The translations under genes and the position numbers were made by a program. From Deltaproteobacteria bacterium (GTDB lineage Bacteria; Desulfobacterota; Dissulfuribacteria; Dissulfuribacterales; JALVPX01): DNA of 24,245 nt. Position 1 is the stretch's first letter. Each line of letters starts with the position of its first letter. The stretch covers positions 20,183 through 44,427 of the forward strand of contig JALVPX010000074.1 of assembly GCA_027031565.1 (NCBI GenBank), in the 5' to 3' direction. The notes under the pieces were generated by a model, which ran no database searches, was not told the DNA's origin, and saw only the letters and a program-made list of their open reading frames with translations. Positions 1-7,957 of the stretch are shown piece by piece.

Positions 1-2
1 AC

Positions 3-302
3 GGGATGGGGAGAGAGGTGACCTGCGACAGGGGGGGCTAGGGATGGTATCTGGTGGTTGATCATCTCAATGGTTATGAAACAATTTTCGGCCATTTCAA
101 GAAGATCCTGGTAAAACGCGGACAGAAGGTGAAAAGGGGAGATGTCATAGGGCTGATGGGCAGCACCGGCAGGAGTACCGGACCCCACTTGCACTATGAA
201 ATTCGTCACAACGGCAGGCCTATCAATCCCAAAAAGTTCCTGAATGTAGCCGATCATCTCAAAGAAAGTGCACAATACGTTGAGGCCATAATCGTGCATT
301 AA
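3..302 (+). CDS. M23 (LytM) family metallopeptidase, C-terminal part, interrupted by an amber codon
   Basis: This is the C-terminal half of a zinc peptidoglycan endopeptidase domain, cut by the window edge. The strongest signature is the MGSTGRSTGPHLHYEIR segment at about 156-210, which carries the HxH zinc and catalytic motif of the M23 family. It is preceded by GQKVKRGDVIG and YLVVDHLNGYETIFGHF, both typical of the fold. Reading upstream in the same frame gives REVTCDRGG, then TAG at 39-41, then GWYLVVDH. In M23 proteins this stretch is normally GGYG followed by a hydrophobic strand and DHG, so the stop sits where a tyrosine is expected. The gene is either a pseudogene, a sequence error beside the run of seven G at 31-37, or read through. 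A GTG at 54 could restart translation but would leave an incomplete domain. The following bactofilin gene is a common partner of M23 peptidases in cell-shape systems. The family call is firm; intactness is not. Confidence 0.8.
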
Positions 303-366
303 TTATGTTATGGCACCTCTCTTGCAGTGATTCGTCAAGATAAAAATTGGGCCAGAGAGGTGTGAC

Positions 367-789
367 ATGGGTTTGTTCAGGAGAAAGAGAGATTCTGCTG
401 CTGGCAATGGCGCCATAACCAGTATTATTGGAAATGATATGAATATACATGGCGACGTGGTTTACGAAGGAAAGGTGCGGGTTGACGGCACCATCTCTGG
501 AAATGTGGAGGGGGAACACTTTATCCTTGGGGAAGATGGCAAGATAACAGGCGATATCACAGCACAATCCATTGTGTGCCATGGGAAGATTGAGGGAAAT
601 CTCAAGGTAAAAGAGGTCTGGATCAAGAAAACCGCAGTGGTAAAGGGCGGGATAGAAGCAGAACTCTTGTCCATTGAAGCTGGTGCCATAGTGATTGGGC
701 CCGTTAAGTGCGGGGATGCCAAGAAGGTCGTACCAGGCGACTTCACTTCCAAGGCAGGCGACAAAAGCGACAAAGCTGAAGCTGCGTGA
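367..789 (+). CDS. Bactofilin (polymer-forming cytoskeletal protein)
   Basis: A 140-residue protein with the bactofilin (DUF583) core at about residues 15-115. The core is a run of short beta-helix repeats with regularly spaced glycines (GDVVYEGKVRVDGTISGNVEG, then GKITGDITAQSIVCHGKIEGNLK). The N-terminus is short and basic (MGLFRRKRD) and may bind membrane. The C-terminus is charged, disordered-looking and rich in Lys, Asp and Ala. Bactofilins polymerise without nucleotide and often scaffold cell-wall enzymes; pairing with an M23 peptidase is known from CcmA/Csd1 in Helicobacter and from bactofilin-LmdC pairs in alphaproteobacteria. The gene lies 64 nt downstream of the M23 gene on the same strand, with a purine-rich AGAGAGG ahead of the ATG. 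Length is normal for the family. It ends 14 nt from the convergent radical SAM gene, and no clear terminator is visible between them. Confidence 0.93.
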   Translation: MGLFRRKRDSAAGNGAITSIIGNDMNIHGDVVYEGKVRVDGTISGNVEGEHFILGEDGKITGDITAQSIVCHGKIEGNLKVKEVWIKKTAVVKGGIEAELLSIEAGAIVIGPVKCGDAKKVVPGDFTSKAGDKSDKAEAA

Positions 790-803
790 TTCAACTAAAA
801 TAG

Positions 804-1718
804 CTAAAGATTATCCTTTAATATCTTGAACAACTTTTTCCTGCTGGATATTGAAACCAGTTCGTTTCCCCATGCAGGCTGCAGGTAGCGTAGCGGCTCG
901 TCACAATTTTTGCAGAGCCTGTAGGACATGAAGCCTGAAATCAGCTCCTTTTTGAGTCCAAGGAGTTGATGGGGGGTCAAGGAGTTCAGGTGGCCCAAGG
1001 CTGTTTGACCGTCAAGATCGTGACAACAGGCCAGGATTGACCCATCCCATGCAACAAATGTGTGAAACAAAAAGAGCGAGCAAGTCTTGGAACCACGTTT
1101 GTGCCAGCCGGGGCTTCTGGTGCAAACAAGGCCTGTATCACAAAGATGCCCCCCACGGGAATGACAATCATATATATTTGCCCTGATTCCTTTGTCTTTC
1201 CACATTGCTTTAAAAGATTGCACAACATTTGAATCATCCAGTCCTGTTTTTATGGCCGAAACAGCGATACCGAACCTTCCCTTGGCTGACTCAGCGATTC
1301 TCGATATGATCTCTACAGATTCATCGAAGCCTATGGTCGGGTTCACATATGCAAAGGATTCGCGGGCAAGCCCTGGAAAAGAGATGTATAGGCGGTTGGG
1401 GGCTGCTTCCATGAGGCGGTTTTGTATTTCTTCAGATCTGAGCGAGGCTGGATGCACATTCAGGCCTATATTGTAACCCCTGGACTTTGCAAGATGGATG
1501 AAATAATCCCAATGCTCATTAAGAAGCGGGTCACCCATGCCTGAAAGGGTAAGGATTGGGTTAAAACCATGCAAAAAATTCATCAAGGCGTCAAAACATT
1601 CCACACCCATGAGCCCGGCTGGTCTTTTAATGGCCTGCCTTGGACAGATCCTGCAAATATTGTGGCAGATGTTCGTGATCTCCAAGTCAATGGAAAGGAA
1701 CAGGGGCCTTTTAACCAT
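804..1718 (-). CDS. Radical SAM protein with SPASM/twitch-like C-terminal region
   Basis: A 304-residue protein carrying the radical SAM cluster motif CxxxCxxC (C18, C22, C25 in ITNICHNICRICPR). The segment LTLSGMGDPLLN follows at about 60, matching the GxGEP-type SAM-binding strand of the superfamily. The C-terminal third has cysteines arranged as in SPASM domains: CSLFLFHTFVAWDGSILACC, then CKNC near the end, which suggests an auxiliary FeS cluster. Such proteins often modify peptides or carbohydrates, but the substrate cannot be read from the sequence. The ATG at 1718 is chosen because it gives an 8-nt overlap (ATGGTTAA) with the upstream gene; a GTG at 1727 would add three residues. Neither has a strong ribosome binding site, consistent with translational coupling. 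The coupling to a WbsX/GH99-like gene hints at a joint role in surface-glycan metabolism, which is inference. Confidence 0.85.
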   Translation of the reverse strand: MVKRPLFLSIDLEITNICHNICRICPRQAIKRPAGLMGVECFDALMNFLHGFNPILTLSGMGDPLLNEHWDYFIHLAKSRGYNIGLNVHPASLRSEEIQNRLMEAAPNRLYISFPGLARESFAYVNPTIGFDESVEIISRIAESAKGRFGIAVSAIKTGLDDSNVVQSFKAMWKDKGIRANIYDCHSRGGHLCDTGLVCTRSPGWHKRGSKTCSLFLFHTFVAWDGSILACCHDLDGQTALGHLNSLTPHQLLGLKKELISGFMSYRLCKNCDEPLRYLQPAWGNELVSISSRKKLFKILKDNL

Positions 1719-2787
1719 GTTTCGCACTCTTTACGGCCTCCAGCCAGGCGTGGCCATGCAACGTGTCCGGCTCAAGGTAGTGCCCTTCGCTCCATTCATT
1801 CATGGAGGCGATAAAGACAATCGGATGCCCGTTCCGGCTTGCGTAGGCAACAGCCCTTTTTAAAAAGTCTTCAAATCCACGAGGTGACTGACCAGTTACC
1901 ACAGGCCACCAGGGGTAACGCTTTGGCCTCTCCTTTCCGTGTGCTGCCCCCCTTGGTGTTGCGTCCCATCCAGGTGATACAGATGGAAAATAGGGCAGCC
2001 TGCTGATGCGTTGAAAATCTGGCCATTCAGAAGAGCGCTTTTCTGCAAGCATGGGGAAATCCTGTATGTATTCCCCTTTCCATTCTGGCAGAAACACGTA
2101 GTGGCTGAGTGAATCAAAGCCTGCCCTCGCATATTCTGTCATAAATGCAGGTGCTGGATTTAGTGCCATCACATGGAGGCCTTCAAAGCCCATTTTTCTC
2201 ATAAGGCCTTTTGCTGTTTTTATGGCCTGAGCTGCACCTTTTACGCCTAGTTGCCTGATAAAAAAAGCGCTGTCAAAGATGGAGAACAGGGGCTTGTTTC
2301 CAAGCCTGAAGTAATTGGGAAGAATAAAATAGTTTTCAGCAGCGAATTTGATCAACTCGAGGAAATCGTGCTGATCAGTATATACGTAACGGGAAGGATG
2401 GATTACAGGGCCCCTTGCCGCCTTTACTGGGAGTATGCCCCGGGGCATCCGGTTGGCCCACATTATTGCAAAAGGGAAGTCGATACCAGCCCTCAAAAAG
2501 GCGCTGTCAAGCGGTTTATAAAAGACCCTCTTGCCCCTGGACCAGAAAAAACCATATATGAAGAGATCTATTCCATATTCAATAGCAAGCTTTATTTGCC
2601 ACTTGGAGGTCTCCGGCATTGAGTCGTCATAGGGGCCGTGAAGCGGCGTCTTGGGCTGAAGATGGCCTTCAAAGGCCGGCCTGGCATTGAAAACAAGATC
2701 CCATTCGCTCCATCCTGGAGGAAATTTGCTGTCACGTTCAGGGCAAGAATGCCATCCAGGATAGATATAAGCTGCAATTTTCACCAT
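1711..2787 (-). CDS. WbsX-like / GH99-like carbohydrate-active protein
   Basis: A 358-residue protein of the glycosyltransferase WbsX (GH99-like TIM-barrel) family. Evidence includes the opening VKIAAYIYPGWHSCPERD, GWSEWDLVFNARP, GHLQPKTPLHGPYDD, and YGIDLFIYGFFWSRGK. Near the C-terminus is the hallmark SMNEWSEGHYLEPDTLHG. Members occur mostly in O-antigen and surface-polysaccharide loci; whether they act as transferases or hydrolases is not settled for most of them. The ATG at 2787 is chosen because the family homology begins right there. The frame is open upstream to 2928, but those 47 residues look like non-coding translation and would cover the promoter region of the divergent ftsB-like gene. 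The gene overlaps the radical SAM gene downstream by 8 nt, forming a two-gene unit. No glycan biosynthesis cluster is visible around the pair. Confidence 0.85.
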   Translation of the reverse strand: MVKIAAYIYPGWHSCPERDSKFPPGWSEWDLVFNARPAFEGHLQPKTPLHGPYDDSMPETSKWQIKLAIEYGIDLFIYGFFWSRGKRVFYKPLDSAFLRAGIDFPFAIMWANRMPRGILPVKAARGPVIHPSRYVYTDQHDFLELIKFAAENYFILPNYFRLGNKPLFSIFDSAFFIRQLGVKGAAQAIKTAKGLMRKMGFEGLHVMALNPAPAFMTEYARAGFDSLSHYVFLPEWKGEYIQDFPMLAEKRSSEWPDFQRISRLPYFPSVSPGWDATPRGAAHGKERPKRYPWWPVVTGQSPRGFEDFLKRAVAYASRNGHPIVFIASMNEWSEGHYLEPDTLHGHAWLEAVKSAKHG

Positions 2788-2841
2788 GGCATTTGATAAA
2801 GAAGACCTAAAATTTTTCAATAAAGAAAATCTTAAAATCGC

Positions 2842-2870
2842 TTGCAGACAGTGGTTGCTGCGTATATTAT
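2842..2870 (+). promoter_or_regulatory. Candidate sigma70 promoter for the ftsB-like operon
   Basis: TTGCAG at 2842-2847, a 17-nt spacer, and TATTAT at 2865-2870. The -10 matches the consensus at five of six positions and the -35 only partly. It would start transcription near 2877, about 50 nt before the ftsB-like ATG. It lies in the 139-nt divergent region shared with the WbsX-like gene, for which no convincing minus-strand promoter was found. Confidence 0.45.
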
Positions 2871-2926
2871 CATTTTTGCAATTAGAGTCACCCTTCATCT
2901 TAGCCAGGAGCTGATGTAGCCCAGAC

Positions 2927-3268
2927 ATGAAAGATTACTCACGGACAAACGCCAGCATATCCAGGTCATACCGCAGACATGCCAGGAGACGCACAGGCTC
3001 CCTCTACTTCAAGATGGTTTTACTAGTTGTTTTCGTTGCAGCCGTTTGGCTTGTGGCAAGCCCATATGGGCTGATACGCCTTTACAAGCTAAGGGAAGAG
3101 AAAAGCAAGCTGATGGTGGCTATGTCCCAGATCGAGGAGACAAATGCCTTGCTGAAACAAAATATAGACCGTTTTGAAAATGACAAAAAATTCCGTGAGA
3201 GAATGGTCAGACGCGAACTGGGCTGGTTGAAGGATGGAGAGCGAATATACAGATTTATGGAAGATTGA
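2927..3268 (+). CDS. ftsB: FtsB/DivIC-like septum formation initiator protein
   Basis: A 113-residue bitopic membrane protein. The basic N-terminal tail (about residues 1-29, rich in Arg) is followed by one membrane segment (about 30-47, MVLLVVFVAAVWLVASP). A heptad-like coiled coil follows (about 52-88), then VRRELGWLKDGERIYRF. This layout and the ending (RRELG...GE.IY.F) are typical of FtsB/DivIC, which joins FtsL and FtsQ in the divisome and helps activate septal peptidoglycan synthesis. Length is usual, with a somewhat long N-terminal tail. An AGGAG sequence lies about 16 nt before the ATG, farther than usual. It is the first gene of a plus-strand run of four closely spaced genes. Confidence 0.85.
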   Translation: MKDYSRTNASISRSYRRHARRRTGSLYFKMVLLVVFVAAVWLVASPYGLIRLYKLREEKSKLMVAMSQIEETNALLKQNIDRFENDKKFRERMVRRELGWLKDGERIYRFMED

Positions 3269-3278
3269 TCAGCCTGGC

Positions 3279-3503
3279 ATGCTGCGCTTAAAGGATATCG
3301 AAGAGTTCAAGGAATATCTTTCCAGCGGGAGATGGGCAGAGGATTTTGATTTCCGGACCCAAGACGGCCAAGACGAGATGCTTGATCTCATTGAATCGCT
3401 GTTTGACCTGTGTGATACAGCGGATCAGGTGCTGACCAAGAAACTGTATCAGCGCATGTCTGGAATTGCCCAGGGACAATCTGACACTCCAATGCCTGAA
3501 TGA
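3279..3503 (+). CDS. Small acidic protein of unknown function
   Basis: A 74-residue, mostly acidic, probably all-helical soluble protein starting MLRLKDIEEFKEYL, with no membrane segment and no motif I recognise. The frame is open upstream to an ATG at 3234, inside the ftsB-like gene. The ATG at 3279 is preferred because it lies 10 nt after the ftsB-like stop, but the ribosome binding site is weak in both cases. The last codons overlap the next gene in an ATGA arrangement (3500-3503), suggesting translational coupling. Its position in the operon and its clean overlaps support a real gene; its function is unknown. Confidence 0.6.
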   Translation: MLRLKDIEEFKEYLSSGRWAEDFDFRTQDGQDEMLDLIESLFDLCDTADQVLTKKLYQRMSGIAQGQSDTPMPE

Positions 3504-3898
3504 TAACGCCAAAGGCCTTGAGGCAGCACAAGATGATCCGGACCCACACCTTCATAAAATATGCAAGATTGAATCTCCAGGAGGCCGAGGCCGCTCTCCA
3601 GGAGGAGGATTATAAAAAGGTTGGTATCCGCTGCAAGGATATGGCAGCAGCCCTGCTGAAGGCCCTGGCGGCCTTTGTGCCAAGTGTCTCCATTGACATG
3701 GAAAACCTGGATGAAAAGTCGGTGAAAAGACTTGTTTCCGATCTGGCTTCATCAAAACAGGAAGCAGATTCCGCTACCAATAAAATGGTTTCGCTCTTGC
3801 GCGGCACCAAGGAACCGGGTTCCCGCATAGAGGCGGAATCCATCTATTCAACAGCAGGGGAATTGTTTCAGGTCATTCATGACCTTTGTGCAGCCTGA
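3500..3898 (+). CDS. Helical protein, possibly HEPN-like, unknown function
   Basis: A 132-residue, predicted all-alpha protein. The first half (ARLNLQEAEAALQEEDYKKV, then a helix rich in Lys and Ala) has the amphipathic two-helix look of HEPN domains. I see no RX4-6H catalytic motif, so RNase activity is unlikely even if the fold is right. The start ATG overlaps the stop of the preceding 74-residue gene (ATGA). The 3' end overlaps the helicase-nuclease gene by 20 nt, so all three are probably translated together. An internal ATG (residue 12, at 3533) is an alternative start. The HEPN resemblance is weak and only suggestive. Confidence 0.6.
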   Translation: MITPKALRQHKMIRTHTFIKYARLNLQEAEAALQEEDYKKVGIRCKDMAAALLKALAAFVPSVSIDMENLDEKSVKRLVSDLASSKQEADSATNKMVSLLRGTKEPGSRIEAESIYSTAGELFQVIHDLCAA

Positions 3899-6800
3899 AA
3901 ATCAACTATTCCTGCCAAAGGATACGCAGCTTGCCTTTCCGCATATCCTGGTGGTAGAGGCATCGGCCGGTTCCGGCAAGACCTTTCAACTCGCCTGCCG
4001 CTTTGTCCAGTACCTCGTTTCGCGCAATATTCCCAACAGCCAACTCCATGGAATCGCAGCCTTGACCTTTACCAATGAGGCTGCCATAGAGATGAGAAGG
4101 CGCACACTTCAATTTCTGAAAGAAACCGCCTTTGGCAAAGGCGTTTCCTTTGATGCCATAAAGGAAATAGTAGAACTGGAAACTAATGCCTTGAAAAAGG
4201 CGGCAATGGAAAAAGTGGACGAACTCATCGGCCGCTATGATTCATTGCAGGTCAGAACCATAGACAGTTTTCTCTATGGGATAGTCTTGGGAGCCGCAGC
4301 CGAGCTGGGATTGAGCCCCATGGATGAGATAATGCCCTTTGACACCCTTGCCAAAGAGGCCGCCCTGGATGCGCTCTTTGTGAAAGCGGCCGCAGATTCC
4401 GGATTGCTGAAGAAGTTGACAACCAGCGTGCTGCGTGCAGTAAAAATGCATGAATCAACGTCTTGGTGGCCCCGTTTGATCCTGTCTGAACTCACAAGAA
4501 CCTATGATGAAAAAGAGAGCATATATGGGAAATCCTTTGAACGCCATGTCTCATGGAAGGAGCACGAGGAGATCCGGCATAAGCTTGAAAAACTTGCTGA
4601 CCTCTTTCTCAAAGAGGCGGAGCAGCTTGGCCTTGAGCTAAAGAAATACTCCATGGAGGCAATAGAAAGGCTTGCAGGAGGAGAAATCAGCAACGCATTG
4701 AAATCGAAGGCCTTTGAAAGGGATGATCCAGGTGAACTCTTTAAGGGCATGAAAGGTGGCGGCCAGGTTCCTCCCCGCATCGATGAGATTTGGTCAGAAA
4801 TCAGGGGCTTGCTGCCAGCCTTGTGCGAGTCCGCTGCGCTCCAGGCTGGAGGCAACTATCTCGATATTCTTTACTCATGGCGTAAAGAGCTTGAGAAATG
4901 GAAAGAAAACAGCAGAGCCTTCTTTTTTTCAGACATAAACCAATATGCAAACCGTGTGATTAAAGACATCGCCACTCCTGAGATCATATTGAGGCTTGGG
5001 GAGGAATTGCACCATTTCCTCATAGATGAGTTTCAGGACACGAGCCTTGTTCAATGGGAGACCATAAGGCCGCTCATTGAAAACAGTCTGGCCCAGGGTG
5101 GATCACTTTTCTGCGTGGGAGACAGAAAACAGCTTTTATACAGATGGCGGGGCAGCGAAGAAACAGTCTTTGTTGATGGTCCCAGGTGCTTTCCCTCGGT
5201 TGCCGGGGAATCCTTGTATGAGATCCAGCTTCCGTACAACAGGCGCAGCCGCATGGAGATTCTCTCCTTTGTGTGCCGCCTTTTTTCAGCAGAAAATCTT
5301 TGTGCATGGCTGGCCGAGGAGAAGGAAAGGGCATCTGCTTTCCTGGATGAAAGTTCCATAGTGAAGGCCTACAGCGGGGCCTGCCAGCAGGTCCCCGATG
5401 ATTATGATACAAAATCAGGAGACGGGTTCGTTCATCTAGAACTCATGGAGGAGGAAATAGGTGACACGAAAAAGATGTACGAGGCCTCAAAAAGATGGTG
5501 TGTCGACCTTTTGAAAGATGACATACTGAAAAGGTATGAACCCAGCGATGTCATGATATTGTGCAGGCGGAACGCAGATGTTGAAACCTTCAGTGCAGCC
5601 CTTTTGGAGGCGTCTGTACCAGTTTTTTCCCAGCGTCAAATGTCAATCAAAGCAGATCCCATAGTCGGCGAAATATACTCGCTTCTCTCCTTTGCATTAA
5701 ACCCGGAAGACAAAGTGGCCCTGGTCAGGTTGCTTACAGGCAGCATTGCCCAAAAGGTGTGGGGCACCATCTCCGGAGCAGCTGGCTGGTCTCTTGCAGA
5801 AAGGATTTGCTCGATCATCTCTTCCAGGCCTGAGAAACAGGATAATCCTCGTTACGTATCCAGGGTCGTCGAGGATGTTTGCCCAGACCTTTGGCACAGA
5901 GTCCTCAAGCCCTTTGTGGAGCAGTGCGGCCAGCTGTCGCCTTATGAAATGGCCTCCCTGTTTATAAGGCAGTATGAAGTGAAGCAAAATTTTCCACACC
6001 ATTGGCAGATGGTGAGCCATTTCCTTGCCCTGCTGCACGGCGATGCATCCTGGCAGCCGGTTGATTGGCCTGATCTTGATTTTTGGCATGAAGCACCAGA
6101 CGACATTTTCCAGGTGAAGCCTGGGGAAACAAACGCCGTAAGGGTGATGACAGTGCACAAGGCCAAGGGACTTGAAGCGGATGTCGTCATCTTGCCCTTT
6201 GCCACCCTGGCGCCTGAATCCCGCGGTACGCTTATTGAGGTTGGGGAATCGTGTCTGCGAATTTATAAGACAAAGAGCAGCGAAAGGAAGTATTCACCCA
6301 AACTGCACCAGCTTTATATGAAAGAGATGGAACGGCGCTGGATGGATGAGCTCAACGTCCTCTACGTATCTGTGACAAGGCCAAGAAATGAGCTTTACAT
6401 GCTGGTTCCCCCAAGGGCAGGAAGGGCCAAAAACAGCCTTGCCAACCTGGTCCATCCTATCCTGAACGGGGAAACAATGCGTCCGTTCGGCACAAAGACC
6501 CCCAAGCCCAAGGGGCAGAGGCCCAGGCCCGAATACGACTATTCATCGTCATCTACGCAGTTGATTGAGACATCCGCCAGCCTGCCTGAATGGAAATGGC
6601 CCGGTTACCTGGTCCGGAGGCATGAATTGAAATCCATTCATGGCAGATCTTTAAAGGCATTGAAGGCCGCGGACATCGGTGTTGAAATTCATGCCCTTCT
6701 TGCCCGCATAGCGGGGTTCGTTCCTGTGACACAAGAGCCTGGAGCTATTGAAACCTATTTGACGGAACTTCTTGAATCCCGTGCTGACAGGGGTCATGAA

Positions 6801-7142
6801 TATATCCTGAAGAAAGATATTCTTGCCAAGCTCTTTGCAGTTGCAAAAACCCTTTGCCATCCCCTTGCCAGAGATCTGTTCTGGAGTGACAGCGAAGGGC
6901 AGGTTTGGACGGAAATGGAAATAGCCGACAGAGAGGGAAATCTCTACCGGGCGGACAGGGTGGTAAAGAAAGGAGGAGGCATATTGGTAGGCGAATTCAA
7001 GACAGGGGTCAGCCTTGAAGAGAAAGACAAAGAGCAGATAAAACTCTACCTGAAATTGATAAGGGAATTGTATCCCCACTGTGAAGTAAAAGGACTGCTG
7101 CTATACCTGGATAAGAATGTAGTGCTTGAGATCAAAGGATAA
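3879..7142 (+). CDS. AddA/RecB-like UvrD-family helicase with C-terminal PD-(D/E)xK nuclease
   Basis: A 1087-residue SF1A helicase-nuclease. Visible helicase motifs are Walker A (ASAGSGKT, residues 28-35), motif II (DEFQDTSLVQW, about 383), motif III (GDRKQLLYRWRG, about 413), motif V (TVHKAKGLEADVV, about 758), and motif VI (LNVLYVSVTRPRNELYML, about 825). The C-terminus carries a RecB-type nuclease: RADRV (D1026), GEFKTG (E1039, K1041) and QIKLY, so the catalytic residues look intact. The family resects double-strand breaks for recombination, usually as AddAB or RecBCD. No AddB or RecC gene is adjacent. The start overlaps the preceding small gene by 20 nt. Length is somewhat below typical AddA. 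It could work alone, with a distant AddB, or in another repair or defence role; this cannot be decided here. Confidence 0.9.
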   Translation: MTFVQPENQLFLPKDTQLAFPHILVVEASAGSGKTFQLACRFVQYLVSRNIPNSQLHGIAALTFTNEAAIEMRRRTLQFLKETAFGKGVSFDAIKEIVELETNALKKAAMEKVDELIGRYDSLQVRTIDSFLYGIVLGAAAELGLSPMDEIMPFDTLAKEAALDALFVKAAADSGLLKKLTTSVLRAVKMHESTSWWPRLILSELTRTYDEKESIYGKSFERHVSWKEHEEIRHKLEKLADLFLKEAEQLGLELKKYSMEAIERLAGGEISNALKSKAFERDDPGELFKGMKGGGQVPPRIDEIWSEIRGLLPALCESAALQAGGNYLDILYSWRKELEKWKENSRAFFFSDINQYANRVIKDIATPEIILRLGEELHHFLIDEFQDTSLVQWETIRPLIENSLAQGGSLFCVGDRKQLLYRWRGSEETVFVDGPRCFPSVAGESLYEIQLPYNRRSRMEILSFVCRLFSAENLCAWLAEEKERASAFLDESSIVKAYSGACQQVPDDYDTKSGDGFVHLELMEEEIGDTKKMYEASKRWCVDLLKDDILKRYEPSDVMILCRRNADVETFSAALLEASVPVFSQRQMSIKADPIVGEIYSLLSFALNPEDKVALVRLLTGSIAQKVWGTISGAAGWSLAERICSIISSRPEKQDNPRYVSRVVEDVCPDLWHRVLKPFVEQCGQLSPYEMASLFIRQYEVKQNFPHHWQMVSHFLALLHGDASWQPVDWPDLDFWHEAPDDIFQVKPGETNAVRVMTVHKAKGLEADVVILPFATLAPESRGTLIEVGESCLRIYKTKSSERKYSPKLHQLYMKEMERRWMDELNVLYVSVTRPRNELYMLVPPRAGRAKNSLANLVHPILNGETMRPFGTKTPKPKGQRPRPEYDYSSSSTQLIETSASLPEWKWPGYLVRRHELKSIHGRSLKALKAADIGVEIHALLARIAGFVPVTQEPGAIETYLTELLESRADRGHEYILKKDILAKLFAVAKTLCHPLARDLFWSDSEGQVWTEMEIADREGNLYRADRVVKKGGGILVGEFKTGVSLEEKDKEQIKLYLKLIRELYPHCEVKGLLLYLDKNVVLEIKG

Positions 7143-7213
7143 TTGGGGTATGTGAGCATTTTTTCGCGACGATAACGCAGCTATTGGGCAAAAGAGGCAG
7201 TTTTTCAGAGGTC

Positions 7214-7909
7214 TCATTTTGCATCAATGCTCCAATGCGGAGCTGGCGCCTTGCTTGGCCTCTCCACCGCTTCTTTCAATATCGTGAGGAATTTTCCCCT
7301 TGGTATCTCCCGTGCTCCAAACCTTGCCAAATGGGCAGTGGTAACTTGGCAGTCGATGATTTTGAAATCCCATGCCTCAAGATGCCTTATGAGGGTGACA
7401 AAAGCAGCTTTTGAGGCATCTGACACCCTGGCAAACATAGATTCGCCGAAAAAGGCCTGCCCAACAGACACCCCGTAGACACCTCCTGCAAGCCTGCCCT
7501 TATGCCATGCCTCGGCTGAATGGGCGTGACCTGCCTTGTGCAGCCTTATATAGGCCTTTACCATGTCAGCCGTTATCCACGTTCCTTCCCCTCTTTCCCT
7601 TCGTACATTTGCGCATTCGGTTATTACCCGGGAAAATGCCTTGTCGAAAGTGATTTCAAAGCGGCCTTGCCTGAGGATCCTTTTCAATCTTCGTGGTACA
7701 TGAAGTTCGCTGGGGAACAGCACCATCCTGGGATCAGGTGACCACCACAAGATCGGCTCGCCTTCATTGTACCATGGGAATATGCCCATCTTGTAGGCTA
7801 TGAGGAGCCTTCTTACAGACAGGTCGCCCCCGACTGCCAGAAGTCCTTCTGGGCCCGCAAGTTGTGGCGGAGGGAAATATGGCTCTTTTGGGAGCATATA
7901 CAAAGGCAT
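7214..7909 (-). CDS. aat: Leucyl/phenylalanyl-tRNA--protein transferase
   Basis: A 231-residue protein matching Aat over its full length. It opens with PYFPPPQLAGPEGLLAVGG, followed by GIFPWYNEGEPILWWSPDPR. The core motif GGVYGVSVGQAFFGESMF leads into SDASKAAF, and CQVTTAHLARFGAREIPR follows near the C-terminus. The cytoplasmic enzyme adds Leu or Phe from aminoacyl-tRNA to proteins with N-terminal Lys or Arg, marking them for ClpS/ClpAP degradation. The ATG at 7909 fits the usual MPxYxLP start but has no ribosome binding site directly ahead. A strong hairpin lies just upstream, between this gene and trpB (48-nt gap). The gene converges with the helicase-nuclease gene; the 71 nt between them show no convincing terminator. 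Confidence 0.95.
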   Translation of the reverse strand: MPLYMLPKEPYFPPPQLAGPEGLLAVGGDLSVRRLLIAYKMGIFPWYNEGEPILWWSPDPRMVLFPSELHVPRRLKRILRQGRFEITFDKAFSRVITECANVRRERGEGTWITADMVKAYIRLHKAGHAHSAEAWHKGRLAGGVYGVSVGQAFFGESMFARVSDASKAAFVTLIRHLEAWDFKIIDCQVTTAHLARFGAREIPRGKFLTILKEAVERPSKAPAPHWSIDAK

Positions 7910-7918
7910 GGGAAGTTG

Positions 7919-7953
7919 AGCCCCGGCCGATACTCCTGCAGGCCGGGGCTTTT
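7919..7953. terminator. Strong GC-rich hairpin between trpB and aat
   Basis: A 10-bp perfect inverted repeat (AGCCCCGGCC at 7919-7928, GGCCGGGGCT at 7941-7950) with a 12-nt loop. The short T-run (7950-7953) is on the plus side, so read on the plus strand it resembles an intrinsic terminator, although no plus-strand gene leads into it. On the minus strand no U-run follows, so there it is more likely a partial terminator, an RNA stabiliser or a leader hairpin for aat. On that strand the loop holds AGGAG, too far from the aat ATG for a normal ribosome binding site. Confidence 0.6.
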
Positions 7954-7957
7954 AAGA

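Noticed and set aside
1192..2622. Plus-strand open frames opposite the radical SAM and WbsX-like genes
   Set aside because: They are antisense shadows without ribosome binding sites or recognisable domains.
2788..2928. N-terminal extension of the WbsX-like protein
   Set aside because: The extra 47 residues precede the family start and would cover the divergent promoter region; the composition is not family-like.
7143..7213. Intrinsic terminator between the helicase-nuclease gene and aat
   Set aside because: There is a T-run near 7158-7165 and a loose GCG/CGC pairing, but no stem of convincing length precedes a T-run on either strand.
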